Shown here: positions 48,261 through 56,410 of the stretch, in pieces
Position numbering within the stretch: the first letter of the stretch is position 1
Layout of the letters: every line of letters begins with the position of its first letter
NCBI GenBank assembly: GCA_905234275.1
Contig: CAJOHD010000001.1
Coordinates: 454,524-518,523 of the forward strand
Direction: 5' to 3'
DNA: 64,000 bases
From: an uncultured Bacteroidales bacterium
GTDB taxonomy: Bacteria; Bacteroidota; Bacteroidia; Bacteroidales; F082
Position numbers and translations under genes: made by a program
Notes under the pieces: generated by a model
Seen by the model: the letters and a program-made list of their open reading frames with translations, nothing else
The model's database searches: none
Told to the model about the DNA's origin: nothing

Positions 48261-50366
48261 TTATTTTAAACCACGTGCTTTCAAATAAGGCTCGATGCTT
48301 GGCTCCTGACCGCGGAACTTCTTGTATTGAACCATTCCTTCGTCATTGCCGCATTCTTGCAAGCAATTGATTCTAAATGACTTGGCAAGTTCTGGATTGA
48401 ACAGATCGCCCGATTCTTTGAAGAAGTTGAAAGCGTCTTTATCGAGTACCTCAGCCCAGGTGTAGGCGTAGTATCCAGCGCTGTAGCCACCGCTGAACAC
48501 ATGCGAGAAATTGGTACTGCGGTAACGAGGCTGAATCTCAGGAATCAGACCGATGGCTTGCATTTGAGCTTTTTCAAATTCATCAACATCAAGGTTGTTG
48601 ATTTCGTTGATATCGGTCAACTCGTGGTATTTCATATCCAAAATTGAAGCTGCGATGAGCTCGGTGGTGTTGAAACCCTGGTTGAACAAAGCGCTGTTTT
48701 CGATCTTTTCGATTAAGCTGTCAGGCATGACTTCGCCAGTCTGGTAATGCTTTGCGTACATTCTGATAACCTCAGGCTCGGCAGCCCAGTTTTCCATGAT
48801 CTGCGAAGGAAGTTCCACATAGTCGTGAGGCACGTTGCCGCAAGTTCTGCTGTATTTTCCTTTCGAGAAGAAGGCGTGCAGCGAGTGTCCGAACTCATGC
48901 CACATGGTCTCTGTCTCATCCCAGTCGAGCAGGGCAGGGGTGTCGTCTGATGCCGGCGTGAAGTTCATAACCAATTGAATAAGAGCAGGATGCCACACTC
49001 CGTTGATGTCGTAGCCGCCTTCGCGGAACGAGGTGCACCATGCGCCGCTGCTCTTCGACTCACGTGGATAGAAATCGAGGTAGAGAAGTCCTAAAATCGA
49101 ACCGTCAAAGTCTTTAACCTCGTAGGTCTCGACACCTTCAAAATAGACCGGAATGTCGGTTCTCTTTTCAAAAGTGACGCCATATAACTTGTTGGCAGCC
49201 ATGAACATACCGTTGCGGACGTTATCCAATGAGAGATAAGGACGAATCTGATTTTCATCGAAATCATATTTGGCTTTGCGGAGCTGCTCGGCATAATACC
49301 ACCAGTCGCTGCGTTGAATTTTTGCAGGGGCTAATTCTTGCATCTCACGAAGCTCTTTCTTAGCCAGTTCGTTTGCTGTATTGAAGATACCGTCGAGGAA
49401 CTTGTCAACCGTCTTGTCGTCTTTTGCCATATTGACATCAAGCACATAGTTGGCGTAGTTGTCGAAGCCGAAAAGCTGAGCCTTCTGTAGTCTCAACGCC
49501 AGCATTTCCTTGATGATGGCTTTGTTATCGTATTCGTTGTTATTGTCGCAACGATTGTAATAAGCGTTGTAAATCTCATCGCGTAACATTGAGTTGTCGG
49601 AATAAGTCAGGAACGGGATGAGGCTCGGTTTGCTTAATGTGAAAGCCCATTTGCCTTCCATGCCGTCTTTCTTGGCCTGTTCGGCAGCTGCGTCGATGCT
49701 TGATTGTGGCAGTCCCGCAAGGTCTTTCTCGTTGTCGATGACGAGTTTGAAATTGCTGTTTTCTTTCAGAAGATTGTTGCCGAACTGAAGGCTTAAAATC
49801 GACAGTCTTTCATTGATTTCGCGTAGTTTTGCCTGGTCTTCCTCATTCAGATTGGCTCCTCTGCGGATGAAGTCGTTGTAATATTTCTCAACCACGCGGT
49901 TTTGCTGGTCGTCGAGGTTCATCTCGGTGCGGTGGTCGTAAACATATTTAATCTTCTCGAAAAGCACAGGATTCATCGCGATATCATCACCATGTGCTGA
50001 CATCATAGGCATCACCTCTTCGGCAATCTGCAAAAGCTCGTCGTCGCTCATGCATTCCATCATGTTGAAAAACACTCCGCCGACCTTGCCGAGCAGCTCG
50101 CCTGATTTGTCGTAAGCCCAGATAGTGTTCTCGAAAGTTGGAGTCTCGGAATTGTTGCAAATAGCCTCGATCTCTGCCTTATTCTGCTTCATGCCTTCAA
50201 TGAAAGCCGGCATGTAATGCTCGTTTTTAATCTTGTCGAACGCGGGCGCTTCGAGGTATGTCCCATAGTCAGAGAAAAAAGGATTGTCCTTGCAACTGTC
50301 TGAATTGCAGGAAGTTAAACCTAAAATACTCATTGCAAAAATGATTAAGATGTTTTTAATTTTCAT
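48261..50366 (-). CDS. M3 family metallopeptidase lipoprotein (Dcp-like), 701 aa
   Basis: This zinc peptidase resembles peptidyl-dipeptidase Dcp and oligopeptidase A and would trim peptides into dipeptides or amino acids. A lipoprotein signal (FAMSILGLTSC, Cys20) places it in the envelope. The zinc site is TMWHEFGHSLHAFFS, with the third ligand Glu in the helix about 25 residues on (ELPSQIMENWA). The substrate-binding segment near the C-terminus (YRSTNFSHVFSGGYSAGYYAYTWAEVLDKDAF) is typical. The gene has a minus-strand TATCTTTG box at 50393-50400. Dipeptide release would feed the amino-acid fermentation encoded next door. Confidence 0.93.
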   Translation of the reverse strand: MKIKNILIIFAMSILGLTSCNSDSCKDNPFFSDYGTYLEAPAFDKIKNEHYMPAFIEGMKQNKAEIEAICNNSETPTFENTIWAYDKSGELLGKVGGVFFNMMECMSDDELLQIAEEVMPMMSAHGDDIAMNPVLFEKIKYVYDHRTEMNLDDQQNRVVEKYYNDFIRRGANLNEEDQAKLREINERLSILSLQFGNNLLKENSNFKLVIDNEKDLAGLPQSSIDAAAEQAKKDGMEGKWAFTLSKPSLIPFLTYSDNSMLRDEIYNAYYNRCDNNNEYDNKAIIKEMLALRLQKAQLFGFDNYANYVLDVNMAKDDKTVDKFLDGIFNTANELAKKELREMQELAPAKIQRSDWWYYAEQLRKAKYDFDENQIRPYLSLDNVRNGMFMAANKLYGVTFEKRTDIPVYFEGVETYEVKDFDGSILGLLYLDFYPRESKSSGAWCTSFREGGYDINGVWHPALIQLVMNFTPASDDTPALLDWDETETMWHEFGHSLHAFFSKGKYSRTCGNVPHDYVELPSQIMENWAAEPEVIRMYAKHYQTGEVMPDSLIEKIENSALFNQGFNTTELIAASILDMKYHELTDINEINNLDVDEFEKAQMQAIGLIPEIQPRYRSTNFSHVFSGGYSAGYYAYTWAEVLDKDAFNFFKESGDLFNPELAKSFRINCLQECGNDEGMVQYKKFRGQEPSIEPYLKARGLK

Positions 50367-50392
50367 GATTTTTATTTATTTAGTCCAATCTG

Positions 50393-50488
50393 CAAAGATA
50401 TGGAAAAAAGTTGGAAAATAAGGAATTATATTTTAAAAAATATTTATTAATAATGTCTTGCACCATTCGAAAATAATCCGTAAATTTG
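50393..50488. promoter_or_regulatory. Divergent promoters of the M3 peptidase and the lysine fermentation cluster
   Basis: Minus strand: TATCTTTG (50393-50400). Plus strand: TTG at 50458-50460, a 20-base spacer and TAAATTTG at 50481-50488, a full consensus promoter 57 bases before the first gene of the lysine cluster. Confidence 0.75.
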
Positions 50489-50545
50489 CAGGCAAATTTT
50501 TTGTAATTAGGTAATTTGAATTAAAATTAAACAAATCAAACATAA

Positions 50546-51202
50546 ATGGCTATGAATAAGCAGATTACATTAGAGCAGGCCGTTGAGAAGGTTCACGACG
50601 GCATGACAATTATGTTCGGCGGATTCCTCGGAGTGGGAAGCGCAGTGCAGATCATCGACGCTATCGTTGAGAAAGGCGTGAAGGATTTAACAATCATCGC
50701 TAACGATACCGCTTACGACAACATCGCCCACGGTAAGCTCGTCGCTAACCATCAGGTGAAGAAAGCTATCGTGTCACACACCGGTACAAACAAAGAGACG
50801 GCGGCACAGAAGAACGCCGGCACTCTCGAGGTTGAATACGTACCACAGGGCACATTGGCAGAACGCATCAGAGCCTACGGCGCAGGTCTCGGCGGAGTCC
50901 TCACCCCAACAGGTCTCGGCACAATCATGCAGGACGGCAAGGATATCGTGAAAGTCGACGGTAAAGACTACATCCTCGAGAAACCTCTCAAGGCTGACAT
51001 CGCTTTCTTGCGCGCTAACATCGTTGATGAGTTCGGTAACATGGTGTTCCTCGGAACAACCAACAACTTCAACCCACTCATGGCTACAGCAGCCGACTAC
51101 GTGGTTGTTGAGGCTGAGAAGCTTGTGAAAGTTGGAGAAATCGCTCCTGAACATGTTCACGCATCGGGAATTTATGTTGACGGTATTTACGTTGAGAAGT
51201 AG
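50546..51202 (+). CDS. atoD: CoA-transferase subunit A (acetoacetate/butyrate type), 218 aa
   Basis: This is the alpha subunit of a two-subunit class I CoA-transferase that would move CoA from butyryl-CoA to acetoacetate at the end of lysine fermentation. The oxyanion-type GMTIMFGGFLGVGSAVQII is near residue 19, and HTGTNKE, VPQGTLAERIRAYGAGLGGVLTPTG and ADYVVVEAEKLVKVGEIAPEHVH are family blocks. The catalytic Glu resides in the beta subunit (AtoA), which is not next to this gene or anywhere in the window. The ATG at 50546 or 50552 could be the start. Confidence 0.93.
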   Translation: MAMNKQITLEQAVEKVHDGMTIMFGGFLGVGSAVQIIDAIVEKGVKDLTIIANDTAYDNIAHGKLVANHQVKKAIVSHTGTNKETAAQKNAGTLEVEYVPQGTLAERIRAYGAGLGGVLTPTGLGTIMQDGKDIVKVDGKDYILEKPLKADIAFLRANIVDEFGNMVFLGTTNNFNPLMATAADYVVVEAEKLVKVGEIAPEHVHASGIYVDGIYVEK

Positions 51203-51285
51203 TGTAGAGTTTAGAGTGTAGAGTTTAGAGTGTAGAGTTTAGAGTAGTTTTAAAGTTTAGAGTTTAAAGTTTTAAGTTAAAAATT
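51203..51285. repeat. Degenerate GTTTAGAGT tandem repeats
   Basis: About six copies of a GTGTAGAGTTTAGA-like unit fill the gap between atoD and kal, followed by TTAAAGTTTAGAGTTTAAAG. A similar block occurs at 60214-60265. It is AT-rich, has no frame and no clear hairpin. Confidence 0.75.
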
Positions 51286-51291
51286 TTGAAA

Positions 51292-51690
51292 ATGGAAAAA
51301 GAATATAGAACAAAGATTAGACTTCGCATGAGTGCGAAGGATGCTCACTACGGTGGCAATTTGGTTGACGGTGCTCACATGGTTCACCTCTTCGGTGATG
51401 TGGCTACCGAACTTTTGATTATGCGTGACGGCGACGAAGGTCTGTTCTGCGCATACGACATGATTGAATTCAAAGCCCCTGTCTATGCAGGTGACTTTAT
51501 CGAAGCTGAAGGTTGGATTGACCGCGAAGGCAACACATCGCGCCACATGTTGTTTGAGGCCCGCAAGGTTGCTGTAGCCCGTCCAGACATCTCTCCATCA
51601 GCTGCTGACGAGCTCGACGAGCCTATCTTGGTTTGCCGCGCTTCTGGCACATGCGTTACACCTAAAGATTGCCAAAGAAAAAATAAATAA
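51292..51690 (+). CDS. kal: 3-aminobutyryl-CoA ammonia-lyase, 132 aa
   Basis: Kal removes ammonia from L-3-aminobutyryl-CoA to give crotonyl-CoA. It is a small hotdog-fold protein: [29 protein letters not shown] includes the hotdog helix, and [25 protein letters not shown] and [25 protein letters not shown] are the strands. The identification rests on its size, fold and place between atoD and kce, the order known for lysine fermenters. The start ATG is at 51292. The kce gene follows after 2 bases. Confidence 0.9.
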   Translation: MEKEYRTKIRLRMSAKDAHYGGNLVDGAHMVHLFGDVATELLIMRDGDEGLFCAYDMIEFKAPVYAGDFIEAEGWIDREGNTSRHMLFEARKVAVARPDISPSAADELDEPILVCRASGTCVTPKDCQRKNK

Positions 51691-51692
51691 TT

Positions 51693-52523
51693 ATGGATAA
51701 ACTGATAATCACAGCTGCTATCTGCGGCGCAGAAGTAACAAAAGAACAGAATCCTAATGTTCCTTATACCGTTGAGGAAATCGTGCGCGAGGCTAAGTCG
51801 GCCGTCGATGCTGGCGCAGCAATCGTTCACCTTCACGTCCGTTGGGACGACGGCACACCTACACAGGACCGTGGCCGTTTCCAGGAGTGCGAAGAGGCCA
51901 TCCTCAAGGTTTGCCCTAATGTGATATTGATTCCTTCGACAGGCGGTGCAGTCGGTATGACACCAGACGAGAGACTTCAGTCGACCGACACCAACCCACG
52001 TCCTGAGATGGCAACCCTCGACTGCGGAACATGCAACTTCGGCGATGAGATCTTTGACAACACCATGCCAACGATGCGCGCTTTCGGCAAACGCATGATC
52101 GAGCGCGGCATCAAGCCGGAATACGAATGCTTCGAGATGGGTCATCTCGACACCATCCTCACCATGGCTCGCAAGGGCGAAGTCCCGGGCGCACCGATGC
52201 AGTTCAACTTCGTGCTCGGCGTCCCTGGCTGCACACCTGCAACAGTGGCAAACCTCTGCTGGCTCGTCAACGGCATCCCGGCAGGTTCGACATGGACAGT
52301 GACAGGCGTCGGACGTAACGCATTCCCAATGGCAGCAGCAGCTATCGCCATGGGCGGCAACGTACGCGTCGGATTCGAAGACAACCTCTATCTGTCAAAA
52401 GGCGTCCTCGCTAAGTCAAACGGCGAACTCGTCGAGAAAGTGGTGAGACTGGCAAAAGAACTCGGCAGACCAATCGCTACATCAGACGAAGCAAGAGAGA
52501 TTCTGGGATTGAAGAAGAGATAA
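51693..52523 (+). CDS. kce: 3-keto-5-aminohexanoate cleavage enzyme, 276 aa
   Basis: Kce condenses 3-keto-5-aminohexanoate with acetyl-CoA and cleaves the product to acetoacetate and L-3-aminobutyryl-CoA. It is a zinc-dependent TIM-barrel enzyme of the BKACE family (DUF849). The zinc ligands are in IVHLHVRWDDG (His46 and His48), with GFEDNLYLSKG near residue 230 supplying the Glu. The substrate-side segment SGGAVGMT in the family reads STGGAVGMTPDERL here. Length and start match the characterised enzyme. A repeat element follows before kdd. Confidence 0.95.
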   Translation: MDKLIITAAICGAEVTKEQNPNVPYTVEEIVREAKSAVDAGAAIVHLHVRWDDGTPTQDRGRFQECEEAILKVCPNVILIPSTGGAVGMTPDERLQSTDTNPRPEMATLDCGTCNFGDEIFDNTMPTMRAFGKRMIERGIKPEYECFEMGHLDTILTMARKGEVPGAPMQFNFVLGVPGCTPATVANLCWLVNGIPAGSTWTVTGVGRNAFPMAAAAIAMGGNVRVGFEDNLYLSKGVLAKSNGELVEKVVRLAKELGRPIATSDEAREILGLKKR

Positions 52524-52532
52524 TCTCTTTTC

Positions 52533-52619
52533 GTCATTTCGACCGACCGTAGGGAGTGGAGAAATCTCATTCAATTATTAGAGATTTCTCGATTCCGCTT
52601 CGCTTCACTCGAAATGACG
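52533..52619. repeat. Complete GTCATTTCGA-family inverted repeat within the lysine cluster
   Basis: GTCATTTCGACC at the left and CACTCGAAATGAC at the right are complementary ends; inside, GAGAAATCTC and GAGATTTCTC are perfect complements around a short AT-rich loop. The element could form a hairpin of about 85 bases in the message between kce and kdd. Confidence 0.85.
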
Positions 52620-52682
52620 GGAATTATTAAAAAAAAGAAAACAAATTAAAAGTAATTAAATAACAAATAAAAATTTAAAAAA

Positions 52683-53756
52683 ATGCAGAAACACGGTAAC
52701 AAATACGGTACACACCGCGTGATTGAACCAAAAGGCGTTCTTCCACAACCAGCTAACAAACTCGACAACAACATGGACGAAATCTGGGACAACGAGATTT
52801 TGATTGACGTCCAGACTTTGAATATCGACTCAGCATCATTCACCGACATCCACAACTATGCAAAACAGCAGGCAGGTCCTGGCGCATCAGAGGAAAAGAT
52901 CATGGAAGAGGTGAAGAAAGAAATGTTCCTCAACGTGGAACTGCAAGGCAAGCACCGCAACCGTCGTACAGGTTCAGGCGGTATGCTCCTCGGTAAAGTC
53001 GAGAAGATCGGTGACGCTTTGAAAGGCAAGATCGACCTCAAAGAAGGCGACCGCATCGCCACATTGGTCTCATTGTCACTGACACCTCTCCGCATCGATG
53101 AAATCATCGCCATCCGTCCAGACGTTGACCAGGTTGACATCAAAGGTAAGGCTATCCTCTTCGAAAGCGGTATCTACGCTAAGATCCCGAGCGACATGCC
53201 AGAGAAACTCGCATTGTCAGCATTAGACGTCGCTGGTGCTCCAGCACAGACAGCAAAACTCTGCCAGTATGGTCAGACTGTCGTCATCCTCGGCGCTGGT
53301 GGTAAGTCAGGTATGCTCTGCGCTTACGAGGCTAAGAAACGTGTCGGCGTGACAGGTAAGGTGATCGGTATCGCCAACAGCCCTAAGTCAACACAGCGTA
53401 TCAAAGACCTCGGCTTCTGCGACATCGTCGAGAGCGCTGCAGGTATGACACCAGTTCAGGTTTATGAACTCGTCGAGAAACTCACAAACGGCAAGATGGC
53501 CGACGTTACAATCAACTGCGTGAACGTTCCGGATCAGGAGATGACAGCAGTCCTCTGCACAAAGGACGACGGTATCGTTTACTTCTTCTCAATGGCAACA
53601 AGCTTCACAAAGGCTTCATTGGGCGCTGAAGGTATCGGCTCAGACGTCAACATGATCATGGGTAACGGCTACACCAAAGGTCACGCTGAATTCACATTGC
53701 AGGAATTACGTGAGAGCCCGAAACTCAGAAAGATTTTTGAAGAACTTTATGCTTAA
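52683..53756 (+). CDS. kdd: L-erythro-3,5-diaminohexanoate dehydrogenase, 357 aa
   Basis: Kdd oxidatively deaminates 3,5-diaminohexanoate to 3-keto-5-aminohexanoate with NAD(P)+. The start KHGNKYGTHRVIEPKGVLPQPANKLDN and GSGGMLLGKVEKIG are typical of the family. The nucleotide-binding Rossmann motif is VVILGAGGKSGMLCAYEAKK near residues 200-219, followed by VTGKVIGIANSPKST. Zinc-binding cysteines of classical alcohol dehydrogenases are absent, as expected. It lies between the repeat element and kamA. Confidence 0.94.
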   Translation: MQKHGNKYGTHRVIEPKGVLPQPANKLDNNMDEIWDNEILIDVQTLNIDSASFTDIHNYAKQQAGPGASEEKIMEEVKKEMFLNVELQGKHRNRRTGSGGMLLGKVEKIGDALKGKIDLKEGDRIATLVSLSLTPLRIDEIIAIRPDVDQVDIKGKAILFESGIYAKIPSDMPEKLALSALDVAGAPAQTAKLCQYGQTVVILGAGGKSGMLCAYEAKKRVGVTGKVIGIANSPKSTQRIKDLGFCDIVESAAGMTPVQVYELVEKLTNGKMADVTINCVNVPDQEMTAVLCTKDDGIVYFFSMATSFTKASLGAEGIGSDVNMIMGNGYTKGHAEFTLQELRESPKLRKIFEELYA

Positions 53757-53838
53757 TTAAGACTTTAGTCTTTAGTCTTTAGACTTTAGCCATATGGTTG
53801 ATTTCTAAAGACTAATGACTAACGACTAAAGACTAAGA
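53757..53838. repeat. Composite TTTAGA-type inverted repeat between kdd and kamA
   Basis: Left arm GACTTTAGTCTTTAGTC-like, centre CCATATGG, right arm CTAAAGACTAATGACTAACG-like up to 53838, 2 bases before the kamA start. It has the same arms as the elements at 7309 and 30790. Confidence 0.8.
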
Positions 53839-53840
53839 AT

Positions 53841-55136
53841 ATGGGAGAATCAAGAAGAAAAATAATGTTTCCGAACGTCACTGACGAACAGTGGAACGAT
53901 TGGAAATGGCAGGTCAAGAACCGCATCGAGACCCTTGAGGACTTGAAGAAATATGTGAAGCTGACTCCAGCCGAGGAAGAAGGTGTGAAGAAGACCCTTT
54001 CGACACTTCGTATGGCTATCACTCCATATTATCTGAGCCTCATCAACCCTGACGATCCGAATGACCCGGTCCGTCGTCAGGCTATCCCTACGGCTGCTGA
54101 GACACACATCGCACGCGCCGACTTGCTCGACCCGCTGCATGAGGACGAGGATTCACCGGTTCCAGGATTGACACACCGTTATCCTGACAGAGTGTTGTTC
54201 CTCATCACCGATATGTGCTCAATGTACTGCCGTCACTGCACACGCCGTCGTTTTGCAGGTCAGAAGGACGACGAATCACCAGCCGACAGAATCGAGAAAG
54301 CATTGGAATACATCGAGAAGACAGAATGTGTCCGCGACGTGTTGCTGTCAGGCGGTGACGCTTTGATGGTGAGCGACAAGAAGTTGGAATACATCATCGG
54401 TCGTCTCCGTCAGATCAAACATGTTGAGATCGTTCGTTTGGGAACACGTACACCTGTGGTCTGCCCGCAGCGTATCACTCCTGAGCTCTGCGACATGCTG
54501 AAGAAGTATCATCCAATCTGGATCAACACACACTTCAACCACCCGAATGAGGTGACACCTGAGTCATTCGCAGCTTGCGAGAGACTTGCTAACGCAGGTA
54601 TCCCGTTAGGTAACCAGAGCGTGTTGCTCCGTGGCGTCAACGACTGCGTGTTCGTGATGAGAAACCTCGTCCACGACCTCGTGAAGATGCGCGTGCGTCC
54701 GTACTATATCTATCAGTGCGACCTCTCTATGGGTCTTGAGCACTTCAGAACACCTGTTTCGAAGGGTATCGAGATCATAGAAGGTTTGCGTGGCCACACC
54801 TCAGGCTTCTGCGTCCCGACATTCGTCGTCGATGCTCCAGGCGGTGGCGGCAAGACCCCGGTCATGCCACAGTACGTCATCTCACAGTCACCAGGCAGAG
54901 TGGTGTTGCGTAACTTCGAAGGCGTCATCACAACCTACACCGAGCCGGCAGAGTATCACAGCGAGTGCAACTGCCCAGAGTGCCAGGCACTTAAGAAGAG
55001 ACTCGAGGCTGAGAGAGTGGAAGAAGTCGACAGAAACAAACCTGTCGATGGCGTTATCACATTGCTCGAAGGCGAGAAGATGAACATCGAACCGGCTCAT
55101 CTCTATCGTCATGAAAGACAAAAACATAATAAATAA
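53841..55136 (+). CDS. kamA: Lysine 2,3-aminomutase, 431 aa
   Basis: KamA is the first enzyme of the pathway, isomerising L-lysine to L-beta-lysine with SAM, a 4Fe-4S cluster and PLP. The radical SAM motif is [13 protein letters not shown] (Cys126, Cys130, Cys133). The PLP lysine is expected in [15 protein letters not shown] near residue 340. Other blocks: [35 protein letters not shown] and [14 protein letters not shown]-terminal cysteines in [12 protein letters not shown] probably bind zinc, as in the clostridial enzyme. The length is right. The next three genes follow closely. Confidence 0.97.
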   Translation: MGESRRKIMFPNVTDEQWNDWKWQVKNRIETLEDLKKYVKLTPAEEEGVKKTLSTLRMAITPYYLSLINPDDPNDPVRRQAIPTAAETHIARADLLDPLHEDEDSPVPGLTHRYPDRVLFLITDMCSMYCRHCTRRRFAGQKDDESPADRIEKALEYIEKTECVRDVLLSGGDALMVSDKKLEYIIGRLRQIKHVEIVRLGTRTPVVCPQRITPELCDMLKKYHPIWINTHFNHPNEVTPESFAACERLANAGIPLGNQSVLLRGVNDCVFVMRNLVHDLVKMRVRPYYIYQCDLSMGLEHFRTPVSKGIEIIEGLRGHTSGFCVPTFVVDAPGGGGKTPVMPQYVISQSPGRVVLRNFEGVITTYTEPAEYHSECNCPECQALKKRLEAERVEEVDRNKPVDGVITLLEGEKMNIEPAHLYRHERQKHNK

Positions 55137-55147
55137 AAACTAACTGT

Positions 55148-55399
55148 ATGAGCGAGAATAATTATCAGAAAGTGTCAAACTGGAAGATCATCATGGTTTT
55201 GATGCTCGTCGTTTTTATGGTAAACGTGCTGATGTCGTTTGTTTACAAGACACAACCGAATTTCTTCGTGTTTACTTGGCTGACAAACATCTTCCTCAGT
55301 TTGGTTGAAACAATACTTTTAGCACTTTTGACATACGTTTTTTATCTTTTGTTTTTCAAAAACAGAAATAAAAGAACGGAAGATAATGACGCTCAATAA
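55148..55399 (+). CDS. Small two-helix membrane protein in the lysine cluster, 83 aa
   Basis: Two hydrophobic segments (IIMVLMLVVFMVNVLMSFVY and FLSLVETILLALLTYVFYLLF) flank a short loop, with a charged tail (KNRNKRTEDNDAQ). I do not recognise a family. It lies 11 bases after kamA and 3 bases before kamB, so it is certainly part of the operon. It could be an accessory to lysine uptake or just a membrane protein carried along; nothing in it decides. Confidence 0.7.
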   Translation: MSENNYQKVSNWKIIMVLMLVVFMVNVLMSFVYKTQPNFFVFTWLTNIFLSLVETILLALLTYVFYLLFFKNRNKRTEDNDAQ

Positions 55400-55402
55400 G
55401 TT

Positions 55403-56410
55403 ATGCCTTTTATAGAGGAACTTATAAAATACAGAAGCTGTTCTATCGTGGGGCTGGCGAAAAACACCGGCAAAACGGTGAGTCTGAACTATGTTTTGGG
55501 CCGCTTGCCCCTCGACAGGATGCGTATCGGACTGAGTTCCATTGGTATTGACGGTGAGACGACCGACCAGGTGACGAAGACGGCAAAGCCGGAGATTACC
55601 ATACAAGAAGGCACATTTTTTGGGACAAGCGAGAAACACTATCTGCAGAGAAGACTGGTGTCGGAGCTTGTCGAAGTGAGCGATGAGAACACTTCATTAG
55701 GAAGGATAGTGACAGCCAGGGCGCTGACCAAAGGCAAGATACTGCTTTCGGGACCGTCGTCGAACCTCGGTTTGAGGCGTTGGAAGACGTCGATGGAGAA
55801 ATACAACATCGATTTGATTATCATCGACGGGGCGCTTTCGCGAATGAGTCTGGCGTCGCCGGCAACGAGCGAGTCGATGATCTTGGCAACGGGAGCAGCC
55901 TATTCGGCGAATATCACAAATCTCGTGCAGAAGACGGCATTTGTGGTGGATATGGTGAATCTGGATTTGACATCTGAAGAAAACCGATTGAGGTTCAATG
56001 ACATACACACGGGAGTCTGGGCTGTTGACGACGATGATGTGATACATGACTTGAAGGTGACGTCGTCTTTATCGACGAATATCAAGATTGACGGCATCGA
56101 GCATGTCAAGACGCTGTATATGAGCGGAGCGCTGACCGACGGCTTTATGGAACACATCCGGACGAAGAAGATTTTTAAAGAGACGGAGATTGTGGTGACT
56201 GATTTTACGAAGGTTTTCCTTACACCTATATTATATAAGGCGTTTGTGAGGGGAGGCGGCAAGATCAGTGTCATGATGAAAAGCAAGCTCATCGCTGTGA
56301 CGGTGAACCCGACGGCACCCAATGGCATGGTGCTCGACTCGGACAGACTATGTAAAACAATGTCGGAAGCTATTAACCTTCCGGTTTATGACTTGAAAAA
56401 ATGCGACTGA
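55403..56410 (+). CDS. kamB: KamB-like P-loop protein, 335 aa
   Basis: This gene is in the position of kamB, a conserved but poorly understood gene of lysine fermentation clusters. The start SCSIVGLAKNTGKTVSLNYVLGRL contains a P-loop (residues 17-26, GLAKNTGKTV). Further blocks are RIGLSSIGIDGETTDQVTKTAKPEI, DLIIIDGALSRMSLASPATSESMILATGA and VTVNPTAPNGMVLDSD. The P-loop and the DGA strand suggest ATP or GTP use. A role in reactivating or protecting the B12-dependent 5,6-aminomutase is commonly supposed, but that is inference. It overlaps kamC by 10 bases. Confidence 0.82.
   Translation: MPFIEELIKYRSCSIVGLAKNTGKTVSLNYVLGRLPLDRMRIGLSSIGIDGETTDQVTKTAKPEITIQEGTFFGTSEKHYLQRRLVSELVEVSDENTSLGRIVTARALTKGKILLSGPSSNLGLRRWKTSMEKYNIDLIIIDGALSRMSLASPATSESMILATGAAYSANITNLVQKTAFVVDMVNLDLTSEENRLRFNDIHTGVWAVDDDDVIHDLKVTSSLSTNIKIDGIEHVKTLYMSGALTDGFMEHIRTKKIFKETEIVVTDFTKVFLTPILYKAFVRGGGKISVMMKSKLIAVTVNPTAPNGMVLDSDRLCKTMSEAINLPVYDLKKCD

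Noticed and set aside
50546..51202. Complete CoA-transferase in a single gene
   Set aside because: Only 218 residues with the alpha-subunit pattern; the beta part with the catalytic Glu is absent.
51203..51285. CRISPR-like short tandem repeat
   Set aside because: Units are 7-14 bases, degenerate and directly adjacent without spacers.
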